A stretch of DNA of 6,504 nt from contig JAVEYA010000119.1 in NCBI GenBank assembly GCA_034003745.1, forward strand, positions 1 through 6,504, in the 5' to 3' direction. Shown here in pieces: positions 1-6,146 of this stretch. This stretch comes from JAVEYA01 sp034003745 (GTDB taxonomy: Bacteria; Bacillota; Peptococcia; DRI-13; PHAD01). The translations under genes were made by a program, and so were the position numbers. Numbering within the stretch: position 1 is the stretch's first letter; each line of letters begins with the position of its first letter. The notes below the pieces were generated by a model, which saw only the letters and a list, made by a program, of their open reading frames with translations, was not told the origin of the DNA and ran no database searches.

Positions 1-263
1 TCCCGCCATTTAGCCTCTTCTTCCGGGGACATGGCGCCCTCCTTGACGATGAAAAACGGCTTGCCCACAGTCTTTAAAGTCAGACCGGGCATTTTCGGCA
101 GGATATTGTGCTCACTGTAAACCTTGGCTTTCATAAACTGGAGGAACATCACCTTTTTCCCCGCCCCCAGCGCCCGTACAGACAGACCTATTGCGGCTGT
201 AGTCTTGCCTTTACCGTCTCCGGTGTAGACCTGTACAAATCCCGTTTTCGACATCTCCATCAT
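1..263 (-). CDS. cobO: Cob(I)alamin / cob(I)yrinic acid a,c-diamide adenosyltransferase, CobA/CobO/BtuR type (3' end outside window)
   Basis: The first 87 codons are present and the gene continues past base 1. The protein begins MMEMSKTGFVQVYTGDGKGK; the P-loop GDGKGKTT at residues 15-22 is the nucleotide-binding signature of the CobA/CobO/BtuR adenosyltransferases. These cytoplasmic enzymes transfer the 5'-deoxyadenosyl group of ATP to cob(I)alamin or a corrinoid precursor. ATG codons at 263, 260 and 254 are in frame; I chose 263 because GGAG lies 6 nt upstream, while the GGAG before ATG 254 touches the start codon. It follows the mutase small subunit after about 60 bases with no obvious terminator, so it is probably the last or next gene of the mutase operon. 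There it would supply the adenosylcobalamin the mutase needs. A role in general B12 synthesis or salvage is equally compatible with the family. The family call is strong; the exact corrinoid substrate is not known. Confidence 0.9.
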   Translation of the reverse strand, partial: MMEMSKTGFVQVYTGDGKGKTTAAIGLSVRALGAGKKVMFLQFMKAKVYSEHNILPKMPGLTLKTVGKPFFIVKEGAMSPEEEAKWR

Positions 264-323
264 CCTTTGCTCCAGATATATGAATGAATATCTTGCCGCA
301 CAGGCGCTTGCGCGGGCGGAAAC

Positions 324-728
324 TTACTGCACTGTTGCGGCAGCGCTCTTCATTGCGGCGACCAGGTCATCCCGCTTGGTTCCGCTAACGCAGACGGCAT
401 GGAAGCCCATCTCCTGCAACGGCTTGACATCCCCGGGAGGGATAACGCCGCCAATAACGGTGGCAATATTTTTTTCCAGGCCTTTTTCCTTAATCAGTTC
501 CCGCAAGTGTTTTCCGGTCCGCAGGTGTGCGCCGGACAAAGAACTTACGCCGATTACCTTGACGTCTTCTTCCACAGCTGCCTTGAGGGCGTTTTCAGCG
601 GTGGTATTGCCCATATAAATTACTTCCATGCCCTCTTCCTTGAGAATACTGCTTACTACCATTATACCTCTATTATGCGTTTCCGGACCTAAACAACACA
701 TGACAACTTTAATTTTTTTATCAGCCAC
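324..728 (-). CDS. B12-binding small subunit of an adenosylcobalamin-dependent acyl-CoA mutase
   Basis: A 134-aa protein, the usual size of a free-standing cobalamin-binding subunit as in isobutyryl-CoA or 2-hydroxyisobutyryl-CoA mutases. It has the Rossmann-like B12 domain: strand KIKVVMCC, then the lower-axial-ligand loop ETHNRG (residues 16-21, His18), the SxL segment GVSSLSGAHL (60-69) and the GGVIPP glycine turn (93-98). The usual motif is DxHxxG; here the Asp that hydrogen-bonds the ligand His is Glu16 (codon GAA at 683-681). His18 and Gly21 are kept, so His-on cobalamin binding is still expected. The start is GTG at 728, preceded by GGGAGAGG with 6 nt spacing. The gene begins 19 bases after the large-subunit stop, so the two subunits are almost certainly translated from one mRNA and form one enzyme. 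The substrate is unknown. Confidence 0.93.
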   Translation of the reverse strand: MADKKIKVVMCCLGPETHNRGIMVVSSILKEEGMEVIYMGNTTAENALKAAVEEDVKVIGVSSLSGAHLRTGKHLRELIKEKGLEKNIATVIGGVIPPGDVKPLQEMGFHAVCVSGTKRDDLVAAMKSAAATVQ

Positions 729-747
729 TGTAATCCTCTCCCTTCAA

Positions 748-2505
748 CTAAAATACGCTCGGACGTTTCCACAGACCAAATACTTCTTTGAATACTTTCC
801 ACTTCTCTCCGACGGTGCAGCCGGCTCTGGAACAATTGACGGTGTATTCCATAATGTTCTTACCGTCTTTGATGGCCGCTCTTAGTTCGTTCAAGGCTTT
901 CTCCACAGCAGCGGAATCACGGGTCGCCCGGTGCTCCTGCAGCCTCTTCAGCTGAATCTCTTCACACGCTTCCGGATACCGGAAAGCTTCGAACTCTTCA
1001 CCCTCGCCGCTGCGCTGCCAGTTGTGGCCGACGATCTTGATTTCGCCTCTTTCGATTCTCATCTGCTCTTTGTACATATAGTTGAAGGTCTTGCGGGCCA
1101 GATAGCCGTTCTCGATAGCCGCGACATAACCGCCCTGCTTTTCTATTTCCGTAATCTCAGCCAGAATTCTCTTTTCCATTTCATTGGTCAGCGCTTCAAC
1201 ATAGTAGGAGCCGCCCAGCGGGTCAACTACGGAAGTGATGCCGGTTTCATGCTCGATAATCTGCTGGGTGCGCAGTGAAAGGAGCGACGCTTCTTCCGAA
1301 GGAACGGAGATAGCTTCGTCATAGGAGTCGACGTGCAGCGACTGCACCCCGCCTAAAACGGCAGCCAGCGCCTCGAAGGCCGAACGAATGGCGTTATTGT
1401 AGGGTTCTTCCCGGACCAGGCTGATACCGGAAGTCTGCACGTGGCATCTCATCCAGGTCGAGCGCGGGTTCTTCGCGTTGTATTTATATTTCAGGATACG
1501 GTACCACAATCTTCTCATGGCGCGCAGGCGGGCTGACTCCTCAAAGAAGTCCATGCCGATGGACCAGAAGAAGGCCAATCTCTCCGCGACCCAATCCACA
1601 TCATAACCCCGGCGGATCATCTCATCCAGGATCGCCATGCCATGCGCAGCGGCTACGGCCATTTCGGTAACGCCGGAGGTGCCGAATTCCCGGAAATTGT
1701 ATCCGTTTAAGGTAATGAAGTTCCATTGGGGCACGTTCTTGCGGATGAATTCGATGTTATCGCATTCCACCCGGAAGCAATCCTTAGGCGGAATGTATTC
1801 CGAAGCGTTACGCACCAGTTCTTCCAGCGTCATATCGTTTTGGACGCTGCCCTTCAGCTGATCCCACGGCACGCCCCGTCTTTCGGCCATAACCAGATAC
1901 ATCGGGAACAGGCAGGAACAGTTGGAAGGATAATGGGTAACGATGGAGGAGCTTTCTTTGGCGATATCGATACCGTCATAAAGCTTTTCCCAGTCCGCCA
2001 CATGGTTGACGCTGACGCCGCAGGAACCGACGGAACCCAGGGCCATGGGGTCATCACAGTCATACATTTGAATGGTGGGCATGTCAAAGAGCAGGTTGAT
2101 ACCGGTAGCGCCATGATTCAGGAGATACTTAATCCTGGCGTTGGTATCTTCCGGACCGCCGAAACCGACCAGCTGACGCTGGGTGAAGGCTCTGCCGCGG
2201 TACATATTGGCGTGAACGCCGCGGGTGAAAGGCGCTTCTCCCGGATTGCCGATCTGCTCGACATAGTTATTGTTCTGGACGCTTAAGGGCGTGTACACCA
2301 TTTCCCGGGGGATTTCGGAACCCAGCACCGTTAGAGGAACCGCTTCCCAGTTCTTCAGGTCGTTGGGCCTGACCACGTTCTGTTTCCAGTCGTCGACGCC
2401 CTTTTGCACCTTATTGATGAACGCTGCGTCATAAACAGGCGCTTTACCGGCATCTTTCAGATTCTCATTGATGATTTCCGCAGTACTTTTCTTGATTTCT
2501 GCCAT
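748..2505 (-). CDS. Large (catalytic, substrate-binding) subunit of an atypical methylmalonyl-CoA mutase-family acyl-CoA mutase
   Basis: A protein of 585 aa without a fused B12 domain, the architecture of ICM/HCM-type mutases, whose catalytic subunits are about 560 aa. Family landmarks in order: PFTRG (93-97), MYRGRAFTQRQLVGFG (101-116), FDMPT (140-144), SVQND (220-224), NGYNFREFG (267-275), RLAFFWSIGMDFF (309-321), HVQTSG (355-360), VLGGVQSLHVDSYDEA (383-398) and VDPLGGSYYVE (427-437). The TIM-barrel fold and CoA-binding mode follow from the family. Active-site positions aligned by eye to P. shermanii MCM: Tyr89 becomes Leu112, Ala116 becomes Leu139, Arg207 is probably kept (Arg232), Tyr243 is kept (Tyr269), and His244 becomes Asn270. 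It is therefore probably not a methylmalonyl-CoA mutase, nor does it match the Ile90/Asp117 pair of 2-hydroxyisobutyryl-CoA mutase. I prefer ATG 2505; an in-frame GTG at 2517 would add four residues but sits too close to the AGGGGAAG ribosome site. It lies 42 bases after the MeaB gene. Confidence 0.93.
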   Translation of the reverse strand: MAEIKKSTAEIINENLKDAGKAPVYDAAFINKVQKGVDDWKQNVVRPNDLKNWEAVPLTVLGSEIPREMVYTPLSVQNNNYVEQIGNPGEAPFTRGVHANMYRGRAFTQRQLVGFGGPEDTNARIKYLLNHGATGINLLFDMPTIQMYDCDDPMALGSVGSCGVSVNHVADWEKLYDGIDIAKESSSIVTHYPSNCSCLFPMYLVMAERRGVPWDQLKGSVQNDMTLEELVRNASEYIPPKDCFRVECDNIEFIRKNVPQWNFITLNGYNFREFGTSGVTEMAVAAAHGMAILDEMIRRGYDVDWVAERLAFFWSIGMDFFEESARLRAMRRLWYRILKYKYNAKNPRSTWMRCHVQTSGISLVREEPYNNAIRSAFEALAAVLGGVQSLHVDSYDEAISVPSEEASLLSLRTQQIIEHETGITSVVDPLGGSYYVEALTNEMEKRILAEITEIEKQGGYVAAIENGYLARKTFNYMYKEQMRIERGEIKIVGHNWQRSGEGEEFEAFRYPEACEEIQLKRLQEHRATRDSAAVEKALNELRAAIKDGKNIMEYTVNCSRAGCTVGEKWKVFKEVFGLWKRPSVF

Positions 2506-2547
2506 TTTTTTATTCACCTTCCCCTATGATTATTTAAAACTCACTTT

Positions 2548-3501
2548 TTATAGGTGTATTTTAAATACTTTATTAATAATCTCTTGGGCGCCCCGATAAG
2601 GGTCAATGCCCCCCTCCCGCACCTGGGTCAACAGCGCTTTAATTTCCTCTGTCTCCTCAACCTTTAGTTCCATGTATTTCCTGAGGGCCTCTTTCATGGC
2701 GTAATGACAGGCGTATTCACGGCGCTGTCCGATAACCCGGGCAGCAAGACCGGATTCGGCAAGATAATCCCTGTGTTTGTGGATAGCCTCCACCAGTTCA
2801 CCAATTCCCCTGGCATTCAAGGCTTCCGTCAGGACAATGTCCGGCTTCCACTCCGCTTCCTTGCGCAGATACAGCATCATCTGCAAGTCGTCGACTACCT
2901 CCAGCGCGCCGGGAAGATCCGCCTTGTTTACCACAAAAACATCGGCAATCTCCATAATGCCCGCCTTCAGGGCCTGCATCTGATCCCCCAATCCGGGTAC
3001 GGAGACCACCACTTTGGTATCCGCGTAGCGGATAATGTCGGCTTCCATCTGCCCGACACCGACGGTTTCCACAATAATGACTTCCAATCCGAAAGCATCC
3101 ATCACCTTGATAATTTCGCTGGCCCGCGGCGCCAGTCCGCCCAGTTCCCCCCGGGTAGCCATGCTGCGCAGATAGACGTTATCATCCTGGTAAGCCCACT
3201 GCATCCGGATCCTGTCGCCTAAAAAGGCCCCGCCGCTGTAAATACTGCTGGGGTCCACAGCCAGCACGCCGACGGATTTGCCCTGTTCCCGGAAAGCTTT
3301 GATCAGCTTGTCGACCATGGTGCTTTTCCCGGCCCCGGGCGGCCCCGTGATGCCGATAACGTGCGCCCTGCCGATTTTAGGATAAATGGCAGACATAATT
3401 TCCGGCAAATCCGGGCTGTCGTCCTCAACGCGGGTAATCAGCTTGCTCAAGGCCTGTCTGTCCTTTTGCCAAAACCGGACCATCAGCTCGTCTAAATTCA
3501 T
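2548..3501 (-). CDS. meaB: MeaB/ArgK-like G3E GTPase, chaperone of the B12-dependent mutase
   Basis: A full-length protein (317 aa) of the MeaB/ArgK/MMAA family. Visible motifs are the P-loop GPPGAGKS (53-60), VDPSS (82-86), the LGDRIRM switch region (94-100), the ETVGVGQME metal/switch segment (145-153) and the NKAD base-specificity motif (192-195). The C-terminal helices match the family dimerisation arm. Members use GTP hydrolysis to gate transfer of adenosylcobalamin from the adenosyltransferase to the mutase and to eject inactivated cofactor. Older annotations call them lysine/arginine/ornithine transport ATPases, which does not fit here. ATG at 3501 has AAGGAG 8 nt upstream. It is the first gene of the operon, with a promoter about 55-85 bases ahead, and the mutase starts about 42 bases after its stop. 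Placement beside a divergent mutase suggests it is the dedicated chaperone of that enzyme (inference). Confidence 0.95.
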   Translation of the reverse strand: MNLDELMVRFWQKDRQALSKLITRVEDDSPDLPEIMSAIYPKIGRAHVIGITGPPGAGKSTMVDKLIKAFREQGKSVGVLAVDPSSIYSGGAFLGDRIRMQWAYQDDNVYLRSMATRGELGGLAPRASEIIKVMDAFGLEVIIVETVGVGQMEADIIRYADTKVVVSVPGLGDQMQALKAGIMEIADVFVVNKADLPGALEVVDDLQMMLYLRKEAEWKPDIVLTEALNARGIGELVEAIHKHRDYLAESGLAARVIGQRREYACHYAMKEALRKYMELKVEETEEIKALLTQVREGGIDPYRGAQEIINKVFKIHL

Positions 3502-3529
3502 GCCCTATTCTCCTTGAAGTTATGTTCTT

Positions 3530-3540
3530 TGGTACTACCA
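3530..3540. promoter_or_regulatory. Candidate GntR/FadR-type operator in the mutase operon leader
   Basis: A perfect 11-bp palindrome, TGGTAGTACCA on the minus strand, fitting the TNGTNNNACNA pattern known for FadR-subfamily GntR regulators. It lies about 8-18 bases downstream of the expected transcription start, where a bound repressor would block elongation. The 7-mer GGTAGTA recurs as a half site at 3565-3559, touching the -10 box, 26 bp away. The GntR regulator at 5941-5207 is the obvious candidate ligand. The match is seen; binding is inferred. Confidence 0.55.
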
Positions 3541-3554
3541 TTACATCTATTGTT

Positions 3555-3584
3555 ATATTACTACCTAGATTCTGAATTTGTCAA
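3555..3584 (-). promoter_or_regulatory. Sigma-A-type promoter of the meaB-mutase-adenosyltransferase operon
   Basis: A consensus -35 box TTGACA (3584-3579) and a -10 box TAATAT (3560-3555) are separated by 18 bases. Transcription would start near 3548, giving a leader of about 47 bases that contains the TGGTAGTACCA palindrome and the AAGGAG ribosome site at 3515-3510. The promoter lies between the terminator of the upstream ATPase gene and meaB, so the operon is transcribed independently of the ATPase. Confidence 0.75.
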
Positions 3585-3594
3585 TAGTATATGC

Positions 3595-3618
3595 AAAAAG
3601 ACCGGCTCTCACCGGTCT
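3595..3618 (-). terminator. Rho-independent terminator of the ATPase gene
   Basis: On the minus strand AGACCGG and CCGGTCT form a perfect 7-bp stem (3618-3612 with 3605-3599) around a 6-base loop, and the stem runs into TTTTT (3599-3595). It lies about 35 bases after the ATPase stop codon and just before the -35 box of the mutase operon. Confidence 0.9.
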
Positions 3619-3653
3619 ATGTATCATGGATAATCTTTTGCGATATTCTGAAT

Positions 3654-5006
3654 CTATAAGTTTGTCAAATCAACGTCAACAAGCAGATGCTCCGGAAGCC
3701 GGTCCTGCTTGAAAAACATCCCCATATACCAAGGCAGATAGATGAGCCGCTCCTGTACGCTGACATTCCCTTTACAAAAGATATAAGCCTTGCGGATATC
3801 CCACTCGGAAACTTTAAGAATATTGTTGAGTGCGGGGTGACGTTCAAAATCCCCTCCAGATTTGACCTCTACCGGAATAACGGTCTTACCCTGCTGTAAA
3901 ATAAAATCTATTTCACCCAGGTTCTTTTTGTTCATATAACGCAATTCAAAACCATTGGCCTTCAGTAGTTGGGCAAAGGTATTCTCCAGAATGCCGCCCA
4001 TATTGACTGTCAAATCACCGCCGAGAATGTCAAACTGCACATTCTCCATACTGGCTGCGCAAAGCAGGCCCGTATCACCCATATAAAGTTTGAAGAGATT
4101 GCTTTTTTCGCTTAATCGCAAAGGAGCTTTGGGCTCCGTAATATTATAGCAGGGCAAAGCGACACCGGCGTCTGCCAGCCAAACAAAACTGCTCTCATAC
4201 CTGTTTAAACGTGCGGACCTGCTGATATCTGCCAGCATAAAGCGCCGGTTTTTCGCGTTTAGCTCGGCAGGAATGCGGTCAAAAATATCTTTGATGCGAA
4301 TTTTATCGTTTTGCGAGTATTTGGTAATATCCTGCCGATACATGGCCAGGATATCTGTCTGAATTTTTAGTACTTGGCCAATGTCGCGCGTATCAATAAA
4401 TCTCTGCACTACAGCCGGCATTCCTCCGACAATTACATAATAACGGAACAATTCAGACATGGTTTGATGAACAGCCTCGCTGACCGGCGCTCCTTTGGCA
4501 AAACATTCCTGCAGATACGTTAGGGTCATCTCCTGCACACCATTGGCCAGAGCAAACTCCTCAAAATCCAAAGGGTACATCTGCAGGATTTCTTCAAAAC
4601 CTACCGGATAGGACTTCACTTCCTTATAATTCACGCCTAAAAGGGAACCGGACTCAATGTAGTCAAATCGTCCGTCCTCTACCAAGAACTTCATGGCAGT
4701 GCGGGCTTCGGGACACTCCTGTATCTCATCGAAGAACACCAAAGTTTTACCCGGCGTCAAAGGTGTTCTGAGATAGGCCGTTAAGTTCATAATCAGGGTT
4801 TCAGCGTTCAGATTACCCTTAAAAATAGAGATGGCTTTCGGTTCAGTAATAAAGTTAATCTCCACAAATTTTTCGTAATTGGCGCCGCCGAAATGACGAA
4901 TCAAATAGGTCTTGCCGGTTTGCCTTGCGCCAGTGACCAAGAGAGCTCTTTTCCCTTTATTTTTTTTCCACTTGAGTAAATTATCATACATTTTGCGGTA
5001 AAGCAT
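3654..5006 (-). CDS. ATP-binding protein of the AAA_14 / DUF4143 family
   Basis: A 450-aa protein with the typical two-part build. The N-terminal P-loop ATPase has Walker A GARQTGKT (26-33), Walker B LVFFDEIQECP (89-99) and a sensor-like ESGSLLG (118-124). The C-terminal DUF4143 part ends in a PD-(D/E)xK nuclease-like core: Glu341 in LENTF, GEIDF (364-368) and VEVKS (379-383). The family is very common in anaerobes; its role is poorly known, with proposals including defence or DNA-associated functions, so no function is assigned. The start is ATG 5006, with a GGGGGT ribosome site 6 nt upstream; an ATG at 5024 is in frame but lacks such a site. The gene is monocistronic: repeats and a putative promoter lie upstream and terminators flank it on both sides. 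It splits the GntR regulator from the operon it probably controls, suggesting a later insertion (inference). Confidence 0.92.
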   Translation of the reverse strand: MLYRKMYDNLLKWKKNKGKRALLVTGARQTGKTYLIRHFGGANYEKFVEINFITEPKAISIFKGNLNAETLIMNLTAYLRTPLTPGKTLVFFDEIQECPEARTAMKFLVEDGRFDYIESGSLLGVNYKEVKSYPVGFEEILQMYPLDFEEFALANGVQEMTLTYLQECFAKGAPVSEAVHQTMSELFRYYVIVGGMPAVVQRFIDTRDIGQVLKIQTDILAMYRQDITKYSQNDKIRIKDIFDRIPAELNAKNRRFMLADISRSARLNRYESSFVWLADAGVALPCYNITEPKAPLRLSEKSNLFKLYMGDTGLLCAASMENVQFDILGGDLTVNMGGILENTFAQLLKANGFELRYMNKKNLGEIDFILQQGKTVIPVEVKSGGDFERHPALNNILKVSEWDIRKAYIFCKGNVSVQERLIYLPWYMGMFFKQDRLPEHLLVDVDLTNL

Positions 5007-5025
5007 AAATCTACCCCCGTGCATA

Positions 5026-5109
5026 TTGTAACGTTATTCTTATATTATTTACTCATCTTTGTAACGTTATTCTTATATTATAAAGATATTTTTGTAACGT
5101 TTCTCTTAT
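5026..5109. repeat. Three direct repeats with exact 33-bp period upstream of the ATPase gene
   Basis: Copies 1 (5026-5048) and 2 (5059-5081) are identical over 23 bases and start TTGTAACGTTATTCTTAT. Copy 3 (5092-5109) reads TTGTAACGTTTCTCTTAT, with two differences over 18 bases. Starts are 33 bp apart in both steps, close to three helical turns, so proteins bound to each would lie on one face of the helix. Each copy holds the palindromic core AACGTT (TAACGTTA in copies 1 and 2). The array ends 19 bases before the ATPase start and overlaps its likely promoter, so it is best read as an operator array, perhaps autoregulatory. Confidence 0.85.
5077..5105 (-). promoter_or_regulatory. Weak candidate promoter of the ATPase gene, overlapping repeat 2
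   Basis: A perfect -10 box TATAAT (5082-5077) lies 17 bases downstream of GAGAAA (5105-5100), a poor -35 match. The -10 box overlaps repeat copy 2 and the -35 lies in copy 3, so binding to the repeats would occlude RNA polymerase. Several TA-rich alternatives exist nearby. Confidence 0.35.
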
Positions 5110-5139
5110 CATAGCAAATGAATATTACTTGATGCAAGA

Positions 5140-5177
5140 TAAAAAACCCTTGCCCATTTTGCATCGGACAAAGGTTT
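5140..5177 (-). terminator. Rho-independent terminator of the GntR regulator gene
   Basis: On the minus strand AAACCTTTGTCC (5177-5166) pairs with GGGCAAGGGTTT (5155-5144) as a 12-bp stem with two G-U pairs and a 10-base loop, followed by a run of six T (5146-5141, partly within the stem). It lies about 30 bases after the gntR stop and separates that gene from the ATPase. Confidence 0.88.
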
Positions 5178-5206
5178 CTGGCTTGAGAACAGATAAACAG
5201 CCTGCT

Positions 5207-5941
5207 TTAAGACTCCGCTTTTTTATAGAAATTCTGGATATGCTTCGTCATCAGCCGCTGGGCTTCTTCAGCGTCTTTATTCTTGATCAGCTCCAGAATT
5301 TTCTTATGCTCTTTGATCAGCGTGTTCCGGAGCTGGGTTTGCTCCATCACGCTGGAAAAGGTCTCCTGCATCAGCCTTAAGAGCGTCTGCCGGATAGCCG
5401 TCATGACCAGCTCATTGAGCCGGTTCTTAGCTGCTCTCGCTACCGCCAGATGGAATTCCAGGTCATTATCATGGAATTGCTTCCAGTTGGACTCTTCTTC
5501 CATCAAGGCAATGAAGCGGGCAATCTCGGCAATATCCTCTTCAGTGGCCCGGGACGCCGCCCAAAAGACCGTGATGCTTTCCAAGGCCACTCTGTATTCA
5601 ATCAATTCTTTTTCATTAATTTGTTCCACCAAAAACAAGCGTTGTAAATTATCCACCGCAGTCGAGGTGGTCAGCGGCTTAACAAAAATCCCCCCGGAAA
5701 CCGCGCCGGTCCTGACTTCCAGCAGGCCGTTGGATTCCAGTATGCGGACGGCTTCCCGGACAGAGGCGCGTCCCACGCCGAACAACTGCTGCAGTTCCCT
5801 TTCGCTGGGCAGCCGGTCATGCGGCTTTAACTCGCCATGGATAATCGCTTCCTCGATTTGCCGGGCAATATCCTGAAAGGTCCTGGTGGGTGCGGCTTTT
5901 TGGAAACTCAGCTGAATAGTCTTGTCATTCAAAAAAGGCAT
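5207..5941 (-). CDS. GntR-family transcriptional regulator, FadR subfamily (FCD domain)
   Basis: A 244-aa protein with an N-terminal winged helix (about residues 21-87, including LPSERELQQLFGVGRASVRE and the GGIFV wing) and an all-helical C-terminal FCD ligand domain (about 105-240). The FCD metal-site residues appear intact: Asp160 and His164 in NDLEFH, His212 in EHKKI and His234 in TKHI. The protein probably binds DNA as a dimer and responds to a small carboxylate or acyl-CoA-related ligand; the ligand is not predictable. The start is ATG 5941, with AAAGGGGAG about 6-7 nt upstream; ATGs further upstream at 5968 and 5965 lack a ribosome site and lie at the expected transcript start. It has its own promoter-like sequence and terminator. 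A TGGTAGTACCA palindrome in front of meaB makes the mutase operon its probable target. An upstream B12 riboswitch on the same strand may feed into it. Confidence 0.93.
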   Translation of the reverse strand: MPFLNDKTIQLSFQKAAPTRTFQDIARQIEEAIIHGELKPHDRLPSERELQQLFGVGRASVREAVRILESNGLLEVRTGAVSGGIFVKPLTTSTAVDNLQRLFLVEQINEKELIEYRVALESITVFWAASRATEEDIAEIARFIALMEEESNWKQFHDNDLEFHLAVARAAKNRLNELVMTAIRQTLLRLMQETFSSVMEQTQLRNTLIKEHKKILELIKNKDAEEAQRLMTKHIQNFYKKAES

Positions 5942-5969
5942 CGTCTTCTCCCCTTTTAGTGTCATCATT

Positions 5970-5998
5970 ATTCTATCTTATGTGAAAAAAAGAAACAA
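5970..5998 (-). promoter_or_regulatory. Candidate proximal promoter of gntR
   Basis: TTGTTT (5998-5993) and TAGAAT (5975-5970) are separated by exactly 17 bases. Initiation near 5963 would give a leader of about 22 bases with the AAAGGGGAG ribosome site. This promoter would let gntR be expressed even if the upstream riboswitch transcript is terminated. Confidence 0.55.
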
Positions 5999-6054
5999 GC
6001 TGGTATTTAAGCGTCTCCCTCTTAGGGCCGCAATTATTTCCTTAAATTATGAAA

Positions 6055-6086
6055 GGGTTCTCCGGTACGCGCTGCACCGGGAACCC
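6055..6086 (-). terminator. Terminator-like hairpin downstream of the B12 riboswitch (possible expression platform)
   Basis: On the minus strand GGGTTC (6086-6081) plus CCGGT (6080-6076) pairs with ACCGG (6066-6062) plus GAACCC (6060-6055), an 11-bp GC-rich stem with one bulged base and a 9-base loop. The sequence after it, TTTCATAATTT, is U-rich but interrupted, so termination may be partial. It starts about 60 bases after the aptamer, where a cobalamin riboswitch expression platform is expected. I did not find a clear antiterminator by eye. Confidence 0.6.
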
Positions 6087-6146
6087 CCTTGAACAAAACC
6101 GATGAAAAATGAAATAAACCCCTTTTTCTAACGGATTTCCATTCAA

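Noticed and set aside
1726..2286. 186-aa plus-strand open frame
   Set aside because: Antisense to the conserved mutase large subunit, no start signals and no recognisable domain; similar long plus-strand frames at 2704-3222 and 5283-5876 are also shadows of meaB and gntR.
748..2505. Simple annotation as methylmalonyl-CoA mutase
   Set aside because: The Tyr89 and His244 equivalents are Leu and Asn, and the protein lacks the fused B12 domain and typical pathway neighbours; only the superfamily is supported.
2548..3501. Annotation as a lysine/arginine/ornithine transport ATPase (ArgK)
   Set aside because: Historic family name; the G3E GTPase motifs and location next to a B12-dependent mutase support the MeaB chaperone role.
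3654..5024. The ATPase as a transposase or insertion sequence
   Set aside because: Walker A/B plus a DUF4143 C-terminus is a distinct family, and no terminal inverted repeats or target-site duplications were seen around it.
5026..5109. Possible CRISPR array
   Set aside because: Only three copies, gaps of about 10 bases between the 23-base repeats, and no cas genes; the position over a promoter fits an operator array better.
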